Shown: positions 1 to 12,111 of the stretch, one piece after another
Numbering within the stretch: the stretch's first letter is position 1
How the letters are laid out: the number at the start of each line of letters is the position of its first letter
Source: Thozetella sp. PMI_491
Taxonomy: Eukaryota > Ascomycota > Sordariomycetes > Chaetosphaeriales > Chaetosphaeriaceae
DNA: 64,000 nucleotides
Direction: 5' to 3'
Assembly: GCA_021432635.1 (NCBI GenBank)
Contig: MU270117.1
Span: forward strand, 124,001 to 188,000
Made by a program: the position numbers and the translations under genes
Notes under the pieces: generated by a model
Databases searched by the model: none
The model's input: the letters and a program-made list of their open reading frames with translations, nothing else
Told to the model about the DNA's origin: nothing

Positions 1-568
1 CAAGCTTCTTCCAGATATGCGGCATTGCGTCACTTGTCTTGGCAGATGCCCCACCCAGTCTCTCCAAGGGCAGGGAACCGGGGCGGGCAGCCAATATGAC
101 GCGCCGTCTTTGGACAAAGACGACAAAGTGGGAAGAGGGCCGGGCGCCGTCTCGGGAATCGAGAGGAAAAGAGCGCATGTTCTGCGTTTTCTCCATTATC
201 GCGCCCGATGGCTGGCAAAGCTGGGATGCACGTGTAAACATTAGGCCGGATTCAGAGGCGAGGGCGCCTGTCTTTCTTTTTGCTACAGAATCAAGGGCCG
301 GGCTAAATACTTTTACACGGCGACCGGGTCGGGTATTAAATACAATGTATAGGTTTAATGAAAAAGGGGTATCAACGAATCAAAGCCGACGTAGTAGACC
401 ATTTGTCTCTCTTGCCCGTCTCCAAGTTTCCGTCTAAAGACGCCTGGAAGGGTACGCAAGCCTTGGTCCCTTGGGAAGAAAAGAAGATGGAAGCTCTCTC
501 CTGAAGCAGATCATGTAGAAGCCACCCTTGTAGGCTAACCCTCGCTTCAGCGTCCTTTTGAGGCAGCT
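1..568. other. Intergenic stretch, no gene seen
   Basis: Only short open frames without recognisable domains or plausible splice structure. The 3' untranslated end of the minus-strand gene that stops at 569 probably lies in the right part. I see no RNA gene or repeat here. Confidence 0.5.
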
Positions 569-2568
569 TCAAAGCAGCCACAGGACCCCCAGGGTTCCCG
601 CCAATGTTAGGAACCCACTGCCAACCACCCGGCCAGCTCCAGCCGCGACTATGGTGGCCTTGGCAGAGACTCCTGCGGTCGTTGTCGTAGAGCTGGTGGG
701 ACTGATATTAGCGGTTTTCGAGCTGTAGGTGCTGTTGCGATTTGACGACGGCGCGGACGAAGACGGCGCGGCGACAGGAGCGGCGACGAACGGGACCGAG
801 GCACCGGCGGTTGGCAGCACCGGCGCTAGCTGGGTAGTGGGTGGGGTGAAGGTCTGGACAACGGGGCTCGTGCACGGGACGAGTACCACCATGTCAGTGA
901 TGGAGGTCACAACGAGCTTATGTATGACTTCTGGCGTTGTAGTGGCGGCGGCAGCTGCGGTGCTGGCTCCGGCCGGTAGCGCCGTAATGGTGGCAGACAG
1001 CGGGCACACGGTAGTGAACAGGTCAATGGTCTGAGTGACCACAATCTCGCTCTGGTACGACGCGGGGCAGTGCACCACGTTGGCGGCGCACGAGGTGATG
1101 GTGTAGACGCTGGTGGTATATACGGTGGAGGTGACGAGGTCCCCGCCATTGCCACTGCTGTCACCGCTGGCTGACGGGCCGACGCTGGTGACGGTCGAGT
1201 TGAGGAAGGCGTACGAGGTCGATGAAGACGCGGCATTGGAGAAAAGGTCCGACGCGCTCCTGCTGGCGGATGCGGCGGCGGATGCGGCGCTCGATAGTCC
1301 AGTGGTAATGACGCCTTGGGATCCGGTGCTTGTGGCCGCGGAGACTGTGCGATTCGCTGTCATCGAAGCTACAGATGTGCCAGCACCAGCCAAAGAACCG
1401 CTGGAGCCGGTGGGGTTGGTGGCGGCGGCCGTAGCGGTGGAGACGGTTGCAGACTCTGGGCCATCGATCCAGCACTGCGTGGCCGTCGGAGCCGAGAGAA
1501 GTGTTGTAGACACGGTAGGTACAGGTCCGATGGTGGTGTAGTCAATTACGACGTCTAGGTGAGCGTAGGCGCCCACGTTGAGATCCCACCACTCTCGCGT
1601 CTGCAGAGCGCATGTGGGTGTAGATTCAAGGATAGCAACGAATTCAATAAGATTAGCGTATATGCCCAACTCGGCGCCGGCACCGAGGCCGAGGATCATA
1701 CCCTCGGCTCCGCACTGCACCCGGACGCGCAGGTCCGCTTTGAACGTAGCCTTGCCCGAGATGACCGTGACAGGGAGAGCTTTACTGCTAAGGCCGTCGC
1801 TATATTGAAGGTAGACTGTAAGTAAATGTTTCTTTCGCCGAGGGGGCAAGGAGAAACCCGATCGAAAGGGAAACGGGAGCAAGAGTTGGGGGGGGACGAA
1901 CAAGAACGACTTCGTAATATCTCCGCGAAGGATGCTAGTCTCGAGGTAGGCGCCGTCGGCAACCTTGACGTAGAACCCCGCCTCGAGGTCGATTTGCTCT
2001 GTCAGGCTGAAGACCAGGTCGACGTAGAGGACTACGCCCACACTGCCCCCGACGAAATCGATCCCGAGCGGCGACTGGGACGTAAAAAGGTTAAGACTGT
2101 AGGTCGCCCCGCCAGTCATAGCGACCCTCATATCGACGTAAGCCTCGACGCCAGCGAAATCTAGTCTCACGACCGGATCGAAGATGGCCTCATCCGTCAC
2201 CTTGGCCGTGATGATGCCCTTAGTGTAACAGTCTACGCAGGTCACAGCCAGGGAGACGTTGTCCGTGATGCCTGACTCGTCATGGGTAGTGTACGATCTG
2301 TCTTCAGTTAGCTACTGGCCACCGGGTCATGCCCTAGGCGAGAGTCTTACCCTTGAAAAAGCACATGGTCCTTCCACGTCTTCGTTATGTCAAACTCGGC
2401 CTTCTCCCTCTTCTCCAGGTGCGGCTGGCGGGCCACTGCCAAGGCGTCGCGGACCAGCAAGTCCGTTTGTGGCCCTACCGCCACGACCTCGGCAGGCCTA
2501 GGCGAGGCGGAAACAGATGCGGCCAATGTAGCAGCCCACACTAGTGGGCGGAGGACGGAGGGCAACAT
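569..2568 (-). CDS. Secreted GPI-anchored protein of unknown function
   Basis: Exons 2568-2351 and 2297-569 are joined across a 53-nt intron (donor GTAAGA, acceptor GACAG), giving 648 codons. I start at the ATG at 2568 because it opens a clear signal peptide (MLPSVLRPLVWAATLAASVSA); the upstream in-frame ATG at 2634 would bury it. The middle holds a beta-rich domain ending in a conserved-looking stretch with TREWWDLNVGAYAH and DYTTIGPVPT motifs. It is followed by about 230 residues rich in Ser, Thr and Ala, then a C-terminal hydrophobic tail (about 20 residues ending TLGVLWLL), the usual GPI signal. This points to a cell-wall or plasma-membrane surface protein. A second intron, about 1901-1800 (102 nt, in frame), is likely: it would remove a low-complexity insert and rejoin TKSFF to DGLSSK, giving 614 residues. 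It resembles fungal secreted hypotheticals with a DUF7223-like domain; that family name is from memory. Confidence 0.75.
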
Positions 2569-3704
2569 GGCGAAAGGAGCGACCACAAGGTACAAAAGAA
2601 AACAAATGAGTGAGGTGGCCCAGGTACAGGGCAATAGTAAGACCAGAGGCGCAACCGCCCCGTTTTAAAGACGACGAGAGCGAGGGCAAGATGACGACGA
2701 AGTCCGATGGACACCGGCTCACCGACAGCAATACTGGCAGGTAGGCAGGCTCGCGGAGTGCCAGCAAACCGGCCAGCAACCGCGTCTGGGACTGCGTGCG
2801 TTTTTGTATACCAACGATGCCATCGCCACTGTCGCTAGGAGGGATCCGAGATCCACCCCCCAGCGAGCCTCAACCTGGCCGTTGGCGACGTGGGAATGGC
2901 TGTTGGGGCTGAGACGAGCAATTCCACGGGGAATTGTCTGCCATCTCGCGCCCCTGTTGGCAGCAACCTGAGTGGGCTGGACCGCATCCCATGCCGGTTG
3001 CCTGTCCGGGACACCGAGCTAGGGATGACTGGCGCGATGCTGCTGCCCACGGCCATTCGGCCGTGGAGTTTCAAGTTGAATAGGGGCGTTGTGGGGTCCA
3101 ACGGGTAGGAAGCGGTCCTTGAGACGTGATTGGCCAGCTGGTGTAAGTGAGCTGAGGGGACTTGCCCCAATGAGGACCTCCACTGGTCTATCCCGGAAGC
3201 TGGGGAGCCCTGGTCCGCATGTCCTCGATAGGCCTTGGCGAAGGCCTCCGGACTCGTAACCAAGAGGCGTCCACATCCAACATCCAAACCTCCTCTCGAC
3301 CAAAAAAAAAATGAGATAGAAGGGGTAAATTGCACACCCACGCCTCTGCAAAGGCCGGAGCCCGGGCGGGGAATTGCGCAGCGTTTTGCGAAGCACCGCT
3401 CACACCCCAGTCCATGCACGTGTTTAGCCCAAGCAATAGACAGACCAGAGAAAACAGCACACCTTTCGAAGGAGGGAGCGGGCGGTCAGCGTACAGACAT
3501 GCATATGTATGTATGTATATATTTACCAAGAATACTGAAGCTATATACAAGGCCTCTCCCGGGTCGGAAGGAAAATGATCCAAAGGGGCGCCGGCCCCCG
3601 ATGTACCACGATATCCATCCCTCCTTCCTTGTCCATATCAACACACCATGAAATTTCGTCCGTCCCCGAGAGCACGATTCGGTAGCAATAACTTCAGGAT
3701 GTAG
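2569..3704. other. Intergenic stretch between two minus-strand genes
   Basis: About 1.1 kb. It should hold the promoter of the GPI-anchored protein gene (right of 2568) and the 3' end of the GH64 gene (left of 3705). A short TATG-repeat run lies near 3498-3522. No supported gene. Confidence 0.45.
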
Positions 3705-5462
3705 CTAGGCTGAAGGGTCCGCAGAGTCGATCGAGATGAGCGCCCCTTCGGGTCGCCCGAAGAAGCCAAGGAGGAATGAGCAGAGTAGCAGGAGCACCAC
3801 CATGACGACCCGGCTTACCACCGTCTTGAAGCCGAGTGACAGGAACATGATGACTGCTTTGACGACCGCGTCGACCGCCGGCTTGGCGTAGGCGTAGGCG
3901 GCGCTACCCTCGACCCGCTCCAGCATAACTACCATCTTCTCCTTCAGCGCCGTGGGGAGCAGGGACTGGAGAGGCCGGATGACGGAGGCAGAGGTCACAG
4001 GAGCGGGTAGACGCGCAACCTCATCCTTCAGTTTGGCGGGGAGAATTCCCTGTTCCAAGTCGGTGTCGGGCTCGACGAATCCGGTCTCGCGCTGGGCGAG
4101 CAGGGCCTTCTCATCCTCGGCAGACAACCAGTCCAGCCCGCGGCGAAAGCGGCGTCCGCCGACTAGCTGGCGCGACCGGCCGCCGGAGCGCGCCATCTCC
4201 CGCACGTCGACGGAGCGTGTCGTGACGTTGCCACCGCCGACCGAGATGGTCAACAGAGTGGGGTTAGAGTCGGCGACGGCGCCATCGACGTTGGAGGCGT
4301 CATTGGGCGCCACGTCATCGTACGGGAAGGCGTAGCCTAGGCCGGAATCATTGACACTGTGTATAATGCGACTGTAGTGGTTGGTGATGCTATCCTGGTA
4401 GTACTGGCTGACCTGTTCCCCGGTGGGCTGGTTCGCGTCGATGAGAAGGGTGGAGCGGTTGAAGGCGGCCGCGAGACGGGCGCCGATGTTGCCGATCTCC
4501 CCGGACGTGTCCGCGAATGGGCCCGAGTTGCAGTTGAAGATATCGGCCGCGCTGGGCTGGGCGAAAGAGGCCACTCCGGGGAAGTTCAATACCCCGTTCG
4601 AGACCTGGGCCTGCTGGACCCCCCACTCAACCTGAGTGTCGATGGAAAGCGAGGTGCTCGCATACTTCGACCACACCGCGTTGACATATGGCTGGTAGTA
4701 GCCGTTGAAGAGGCTCGAGTTCATGGCCATGCCCTTCACGGGTGACAGCGCGCGGAGGTTGGCGCCCGACGGGCCGGTGATGACCAGGTCCTTCCAGCCC
4801 GCGCCATCCTTGGCCGACTGCGCGATGAGCTGCTGGCAGATCGTGTCTAGGGCCGTCGAGCTCATGCCCTTGACCTCGAACGTCTGGCCGGATGTGTTTT
4901 GTAGCTTGAGGGCGATGGGCAGCGACGCAAAGTCAACGTACGTGATGTTGGAAAAGATCTGGAACGAGTTGAAGGTGAACTCGGCAAAGCTCCACATGAA
5001 GTTGTAGTTGGGGTCCGAAATGTTGCTCGCGGACGGCTCAACCAGGCCCGGGCCGGGGTTTAGAAGGAAGGTGAGCTGGTTGTCCTTGCAGAACCAGATG
5101 CGGCCACCGGCTGCCTGAGGGATGGTGACAGTCGTGGTGCTGCCTGGGCCCCCGAGCCGGATGTGGCAGTTCGCCTGCAGGGGCTGGCCGTTGCTACTCG
5201 GGGAGCTCGGGTAGTAGATGCTTTTACCGTCACTCTGGAGCAGGAACACGGCGCTGTTATTGTTGATGTCGAGACCCGACACGTACGCCCAGACATTGCT
5301 CGAAGTCGTATTGTTGACGAGGGCGACCTGCAGAGTCGAGCTAGTGGCGGCCACAATCTCAGCAGTCCCTAGCTTGGCACTCTGGGCTATCTGAGGGCTC
5401 GTGGGGGCCTGCAGGACGCCGTACTGCTTCTGGATCTTGAGCGCGTCGTCGAGTGTCGTCAT
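3705..5462 (-). CDS. GH64 beta-1,3-glucanase with C-terminal membrane tail
   Basis: A single exon of 585 residues. Residues about 40-410 match glycoside hydrolase family 64 (laminaripentaose-producing, thaumatin-like beta-1,3-glucanase). Evidence: the start TLQVALVNNT, the block FAEFTFN then SNITYVDFASLPIAL, and the end NPTLLTISVGG. Glu161 and Asp177 are 16 residues apart, the spacing of the known catalytic pair in this family, so the enzyme looks active. There is no N-terminal signal peptide. After the domain comes a basic/charged linker (about 411-530) and then a strongly hydrophobic segment (about 533-568) just before the C-terminus, which looks like a tail anchor or membrane hairpin. That suggests a membrane-bound form rather than the usual secreted one. 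It neighbours other cell-wall genes on the same strand. Confidence 0.85.
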   Translation of the reverse strand: MTTLDDALKIQKQYGVLQAPTSPQIAQSAKLGTAEIVAATSSTLQVALVNNTTSSNVWAYVSGLDINNNSAVFLLQSDGKSIYYPSSPSSNGQPLQANCHIRLGGPGSTTTVTIPQAAGGRIWFCKDNQLTFLLNPGPGLVEPSASNISDPNYNFMWSFAEFTFNSFQIFSNITYVDFASLPIALKLQNTSGQTFEVKGMSSTALDTICQQLIAQSAKDGAGWKDLVITGPSGANLRALSPVKGMAMNSSLFNGYYQPYVNAVWSKYASTSLSIDTQVEWGVQQAQVSNGVLNFPGVASFAQPSAADIFNCNSGPFADTSGEIGNIGARLAAAFNRSTLLIDANQPTGEQVSQYYQDSITNHYSRIIHSVNDSGLGYAFPYDDVAPNDASNVDGAVADSNPTLLTISVGGGNVTTRSVDVREMARSGGRSRQLVGGRRFRRGLDWLSAEDEKALLAQRETGFVEPDTDLEQGILPAKLKDEVARLPAPVTSASVIRPLQSLLPTALKEKMVVMLERVEGSAAYAYAKPAVDAVVKAVIMFLSLGFKTVVSRVVMVVLLLLCSFLLGFFGRPEGALISIDSADPSA

Positions 5463-8400
5463 TTTGGCAACCTTGGTCTTGGGGGATGGATATTTTTTTT
5501 TCTCGTTTGACTGGGAAGGCCGACAGGCTAGAGTCGGCGATGAAGAAGCCGGAAACGAGATTCAACGTGGGAATAGGCCTAAGGTATAGCCAAGCTCGAT
5601 AAAGGAGAGAGGAGAAACAACGATGGAGACCCGGATGGGATATAAAACAAGCGAGCGAAGCTACCTACGGTGGTGATAGACGGTGAGGAACCCTGTTAAC
5701 CCTCCTCTGCTGACCTTTGAACCATGTGTTTGGTGGATGCTGGAGAACTCCGGACTTGTGACTGCCAACTGGGCACTTTTGACTGTTATATACTGGAGGG
5801 AGGTGGGAAATAAGGGTGGTAAGGTCAGGACCCTGGGAGCAGGGCTTCACCACGCCGGAACACCATCCCATGTATCCTGGTCCTGGGGCCAGTATTTAGC
5901 GCCGTTACTACCGTCCTACACCCTCTCACCCTTGGGGTACGATGCCGCTTGGTCCAGGGTAAAGGGCACGAGATATCACATGTGGCAGGCGAGGTTGACC
6001 GGATCCCACCCAACCTCAAAAGGCTCTCCTGTCCCGTATGTGCCACCAGGCTATTAGCACGGCCAGGGAAGACTCTTGCGCTACGGAGGTACCGGTGTCA
6101 TCCACACGCCTGGTGGTGCTTCATGCCGCACTGCTGCTTCAATATTGGTAGATGCCGCGTGATGTGATGAGATTAGCTAGGGAGTGCGAGGTAGGGTCCT
6201 GGGATTCCCATGCCTGGCGTGGCAGCGACTAGTCGCCTGCAACCCAAAATGGGCGGTATCCTCGCACTGAAGAACATGTAGACCCGGGCATCAGACAAGG
6301 GGGTGGGCTCTTGGGTGGGTGGACTTGGGTTTGTGTAGCATTAAAATTGAAGCGTCTCTTTTCTTCTTCCGCCGGTGCCCCTCGTCTAGTGGCCAACTCT
6401 CATCGTCGGTCCGGCACACGATGTAGCCTGTCCTGGACAGGAGAGAGGAACCGCATGTCTTGGAAGAAGGAATACATGGGGAACCTTCTCTATGGTCCTA
6501 GATGGCCACGGCAGTGGTTAGACAGGGGCCTCGACGGGAGGATCTGGCTATCGATCTCAGGTGCCTGGATTCGACCGTCCCACATTAAGTATACTGATCC
6601 TTCCGATGGGACCGCCTCCTGCGCGCCCCCCCTCGACCGCAGCGTTGCCCACCAATACATAACCAAAAGTGCCAAAGGAGCCGCACAGGATGAACCTCGC
6701 CTCGAGATTGGTTGCCATATCAAGTAACCCACCGGTGATCGACGGTCAAGAGCCCCCTTTTTACCCTGCTGACCCCGGCTCGAGGAGGTCGTCGTATGGC
6801 CCTTCCACGCTCACCAAAATTCCCAAGGCACGCATGGGGGCTTCTTTCTCTCTGTTTGGCGCGTGTTGTGCGTCCTCCTTCTCACCATGGGCAGGAACCT
6901 CCCAGTTGTACGGAACACATGTCCCTAGCCGGGCTCTACTCGAGAACAAATTGAAGCAGGAGGAACCCCGACACGTGGTGCGGTGGCAGCTCAGTGTCTC
7001 GAAGGCGTGATGTCTCAAGTGGACGCCCGAGAATTCGATTCGGCAGCGGCTGGTCAGCAGCAGATGAGCGTGGATGACCACGCCCAGTAGCGCCGCGGCG
7101 CTTCCCCCCCGCATCGCCGTCTGGCGTCGGAGCAGGAGGCGTGCATAAAATGGCCGCCTTGGCCTATCGGTCCGCAGGATGCAGGAGGCTAGCGTGGAGC
7201 GTGGATGGTGCCGTGCGGGATGCGGCCACCATTGGGAGCCATCGGCTTGCGCTGGCCATTCGGGAGTCCTGAGTGGTCGCAGTGCCTGGTCCTCCTCAAT
7301 TTCGAAGGCTCTCCTTTTCTGTCATCGCCTCGTCTGCCACTTTGCATTGGGCCGAGAAAGCGGAGGGGGAGTGCAGGGGGAGACAGCGGGGCAGGAGTAG
7401 ACCCGCTGCGGCGGCCCAAGTCGCCCTCGGCTTGTTGTGCCAATGAGGGGGGGGGGGGGGGGGGGGTCTGTAGTTCGCTCAGTCGATCTTGCCTTGCTGC
7501 GAAGCTTTCGAGCCACGAGATCATCGCGCCTCCGCAGAAGCAGGCACAAGCCATCTGACGTCGGGTCGACGTGTCAGATACAACAAGCCTTGCGCCGAAC
7601 GATCTTGGTCAGCAGGAGACCGCTGGTCCTCACGGCTTCCTCTGGCCGGATCTTCGAGCAACTGAAGACGCCCGTCGAAGACACGTCCCACGGGAACCAC
7701 AGTCCTAACCGGAGGTGACCTCTCCTATGAGGCTCCGCTTACGTGTCCGTTTGCCTCTCTCGAAGAGCTATGCTACGCACTTAGAGATTACTAGACAGCC
7801 TTCCTTACGGCCCAGCCTCCCTTTCGTCGTACGAAGTAGCCGGTCAGTGCTCGGCCGTCACACTGCAGCACTACAGCTTTCCCGCAACCAAAGGCATCCG
7901 CAATCGCGCCCTGATCGAGAGGCTTCCCGAACTAGCCACCGAAACAGACCCCCCGGTAATAAGGATGTTCGTGGGATTTGCTCGGGCCGGAGGGACTGTT
8001 CGTCTGAATGTTCAGGCCTTTTTGGCGTGCGGGGCTCGCACCGGATCACTAGATCCTAGGGGTGCCTTTTTAGAGGCATGTTACACAAGACTCGATCCAG
8101 CCATGAGCTTCAATGCTGTTATCTTGCGTGCTCATCTTCTGGTAGTCATTGTAGCTGGTGCCTCCCAGAGAGTGGCCCAACAATCTGCTCCACGGACGGC
8201 TAGCTACGGCGGCCATAACCCTTGAAAACAGGGAGCGGTGGAATATACAGAAATCTATTTTCAGCACGAAGTTAAACAGTAGGCCTTCCGTACAAGAAAT
8301 GGTATGCATATTTTGCCAGCCCCTATCCTTGAATGACCGGGTACTCGAGCAACCACTCTAAACCCCCCTCCCATCCCAAAGTATCAGCGCAATCTGTGTC

Positions 8401-8673
8401 ATAGTTGATGACACAATATTCCGAAAATGGTCATCAATCGTTCGTGCCATATGGAATGGCCTCCCACCGAGTAGAGGCGGCAGCAGTGCACGTAGCTCGT
8501 CTCCCACCCCGCTCTAGCATCAGAACAGTGGCCATTGAGAGACGAGGTATTCCTCATCCGGATGAGATATAAACCATGAAAAGAGAGTGACGAGAATAAG
8601 CCCACAAGACGCCTTACGGCGTACCTTTGCGCTGCCAGGGTGGCCCACCTTCCTCACGTCCTACTTCCTCCCC
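5463..8673. other. Intergenic stretch, 3.2 kb, no gene seen
   Basis: Normal GC content. It must contain the GH64 promoter at its left end. Open frames here are short and lack domains. The one notable element is a run of 20 G at 7447-7466. Confidence 0.45.
7447..7466. repeat. Poly-G homopolymer (20 G)
   Basis: An uninterrupted run of G on the plus strand inside non-coding DNA. The length may be inexact because sequencers miscount such runs. Confidence 0.9.
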
Positions 8674-9890
8674 TCACCACAACCCCACGGCACAGCCAAA
8701 GGCCGCGAGTAAGCTCACCGGCGTTGCCCATAGGACCGGACTCAGTCTCCCCCCTTCGTTCCTGCCAGATATTGTTTGATTGTTCGTCATGTTGTCCCTC
8801 CCGCTGAAGAACCACCCACCCGCCGTGGTGTTTGTCTCGCTTACTTCTGGTATCTTGCACACGGCCCCGGTAGCGGTGGCGTTAATGCATCGATTCTTCC
8901 AGTCCCGGTTGCGCGTCGCGCTGGATGAGTTGAAGTAGGCCTTCACATACTTCACCGTCAGCACGGCATCTAGTGTCGGGGGCCCACCCGACCACAAGGC
9001 GTTGCCATTGCTCCAGTGCTGTAGTATAAGGTGCCCGGAAGAGCTTGGAACTGCACTTCCATTCATCTGGGCGAGCAGTTTCCCGTCGGCGTAGAATAGT
9101 ACACGTCCGGGAACGTAGTCGATGCGGTACTCGTGGAATCCATCTGTGGGGTTGAAGGGTAGGTAGGCTTTGATGAAGTTCCCAGTGCGTTGAGCATCAT
9201 AGCCCGCCTCGGCAGCCTCACGCGACTGCAGTACGAGGTTTACGGGGTAGCTGTTGTTATTCGTGTTAAAGTCTTTATTGAGAAACTCCATATCAATCTC
9301 TGCTGTGTCGTTGAAGTACTGTGCAGCTCAGCATTAGCGTTCGCCGTACATTGCGCGTCAAACCCTGCATGCGACCATCGCCTGTCCTCTGCTCCACGTA
9401 CCCAGAAGAAGGCAGCGCAGGTGCCGGGTGTCTTGCTCAGCTTGAGCGAGGCCCTGAATGACCCCCAGAAAAGATCCATCCTCTCCGTATCGATCTCAGC
9501 TACGGGTACCATGCCTTCTACCCTCTGTGCCCGCACCATCAACGCCAGGCCAGGATCTGTGGCACCGCTCGGGTTTGCAGCGACATTGTTGGCAGAAAAC
9601 ATCTCACCATAGTCACCTCTTGCGCGCGTATTCGTAAGATTGAATGCCTGCCGAACCCAGTCGGCGTTGGCCGAGATATTGTTGGTCTTTGCGAAATCTG
9701 ACTCGATCAGGTCGGTAAAGACGTAGGGCGTAGCGGCGCCATTGATAGTTGTCGCATAGCCACACTCACAGTCGGCAGACGCGACCGACGCCAACTGGAG
9801 AAGGAGAAAAGAGAGAAGTTGAGAAAAGAGTGCGGGCCGAGAGAAAGAAGGGAGCAAGCGCAGAGCGCCTGGTGCAGTCCTCGTTGCCAT
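8674..9890 (-). CDS. GH16 family glucanase/lectin-like, secreted and probably GPI-anchored
   Basis: Exons 9890-9402 and 9318-8674 are joined across an 83-nt intron (donor GTACGT, acceptor GCACAG), giving 377 residues. The splice restores the catalytic block: W163 is followed by YFNDTAEIDMEFLNK, with Glu170-x-Asp172-x-Glu174 matching the GH16 ExDxE signature. The start at 9890 gives an N-terminal hydrophobic signal ending near ASVASADC, followed by a Cys-containing CECGY segment typical of secreted fungal GH16 proteins. The C-terminus (about residues 358-377) is hydrophobic, consistent with a GPI signal. Several N-x-S/T sites are present. The family acts on beta-1,3(4)-glucans or transfers glucan to chitin; the exact substrate cannot be told from the sequence. 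It is the third cell-surface gene on this strand within 10 kb. Confidence 0.88.
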
Positions 9891-12111
9891 TGCAGCCTTT
9901 GCCTGCTGAATCGAGAGGGTAGTTCCCGGCACATAAGAGAGGACAGAAGTTTAAACACGGCGTAGCCGAAGAATGACACCTAGATTGTGGGCGAGAGGAA
10001 GAGAGTGGAGAAAAGGAAATCGAAAGTCTCGTTCCTGCTGGTAAGGGCGTTGCGGGCTATTCGTGGTAGGTGTGGGAGAGAGGGCAGCGGAACAAGTATC
10101 TCGATCGTGTGTGAATGTCGCAATCAGACACCTCATCTGGCCTATTTACTCCCCCCTCGGCTGGCGGTCTAGTGGCAAGGTATTTTGGCTTAGAATATCT
10201 TGGTGAATGCAAGTGACAAGCAGTGCCGTGGCCTAGATAGAGGGGAAAATATCTATACGTAATGGCCTGGAAAGGAGAGACGGAGGGAAGGGAACGACTG
10301 AGAGCGCAAGCATGATTCGGACGAGGACTGCAGCTACCAAGCAAGGAGGGACCTGGCACCGGTTGAGGTTGGAGCACTGATGGCTGTCAAATGAGAGACA
10401 GCACGACAACCTGCGGGAATCCGAGGGTAAGTTGTAAGGGCACGCACCTGAAGACGGCGCGTGGTAGCCAAGGTGTCGGAATGCACTGCACATATACGTC
10501 CCCCAACCGCCACTCCCACCGCCTAACTGCTTGACGTCAAATCTGACCACCCACGGTCGGTGCGTGCATTCCCATGGGCACGGCCTGGGTCTTAAACCGA
10601 TGAAGGCAATAGGGACTGTTCGCCAGGAAACCCCTGCTCGTGTGCTCCTCGCTGACTAGGATGGTTATATTGCCCCCGGGAGCCTCCATAAACAACACAG
10701 CCACCCGTCCTCCCCCCCAATGCCGTTGTTTGTACCTCTCTTGCTGGAGATGGTTACGAAGTAGAAACCACCGGCGCCGAAAGCCAAGGAACCGGCGGCG
10801 TGGAGGGCTACGCCTGAGCGACGCAGTCTAAAGCGACTTCAAAACATCGGACTAAGCCTCAAAGTCCATGCGTGCTATCCCCAGCTGTTAGCGCAAACGG
10901 CTACCACCGCTAGTGGACAGCACCCCGCGAGATCACCTATCATTTAGACCGCCCACGCGTACCATCTTATTGAGGGTCAGCCTAGTACATTAGTAAGCCT
11001 TCTTGGGCGTGGGCCCATCCAGCTAGGCTACAAACGCAGGGGGTAGAAAGCGGCCACACGATCACAGCCGCTGCGGGTATAGGCGCTCAGACGCGCGACA
11101 TGCTCGTTGCCAGCCAGTGCTGCCTGGGAATGGGATAGGATGGCCCAGAGCGCCTCGACACGCGGGGCCTTCCGAGGCCAAAGCAAGGCAACTCTTGCCA
11201 GATGAAGCACACGAGATATGGGTTACAGTAAAGGTCAAACCACCGAAACAGAGTCAGCCGGAATAAGGAGGAGAGGGGGGATATATGTATTTGACGGAGA
11301 GACCTATCGACGCTCCGCTCGCAAAGACGCTCGGGCATCTCCTTACGTAAAAGCAAGACTTGACATTAACAATCTGGCTGTGCTCAACGAGAGCTCTGTC
11401 TGGCTATCTGCACCCAGGAAAACGCTCCCTTGAGAGAAAACAAAGAAAACCCGTCCGTTCCCTTCCTGGTCCTTCCGCCGATAGCTTGACCGTATCTAGT
11501 ACAGGAAGTACAACAGAAGAAAGTGCAAAAGAGGGCGAGCCGAGCGAGAGCGTCGAAGTAGCAAAGCGCAAATTGTTGTTTTGATCGAACAAGGTATCAA
11601 AGACGAGAGTCGAGAAGGTTGAGAGATACGAAAAGAATATCCCGGATGTGGAGGGTGATAGAGAGAGGAGGCGACCACGTTTGCGTGAAAGGCGAATTAA
11701 TAAATGTGGTAGAGGCGCCGTAGCTAATGAGACAGGGAGAAGGTGAAGAGTTCCCTCCACATGGACCAGCCAAAAGTGCAGATATTAGGTTTGCGCCAGG
11801 AGCGCGGTGGTCCCCCCTTTCCGCCGGACCAATGCGAAGCCTGTGTACCACCAAACCTGCCATCCGTGTTGCCAGTGACCATGAATGCAGACGCAAAATG
11901 CAGCAGCAGAGGAAGAACCTGATCACGAGAAGAAATGACGGGGAAGAGAGGAATAAAAAGCGATACCCTCAAGAACACCCCCATTGTCGCGCCCTGAGAA
12001 ATAGCGAAAAGTTACCAGACCAGACTGCTTGTCGAGAGACGCAAAGAGGTATATGCCTAGGAAACCCACCCTCGCAGAACATAGGGAATCGTCAACATCA
12101 TCAAATAGAAA
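9891..12111. other. Intergenic stretch, no gene seen
   Basis: About 2.2 kb holding the GH16 promoter (left) and the 3' region of the C2H2 regulator gene (right). Open frames are short and without domains. Confidence 0.45.

Noticed and set aside
907-1541. Several long open frames on both strands inside the GPI-protein gene
   Set aside because: They are by-products of the Ser/Thr/Ala-rich, GC-rich coding sequence and have no domains.
4359-4745. Plus-strand open frame inside the GH64 gene
   Set aside because: It is antisense to a well-supported coding region and shows no family likeness.
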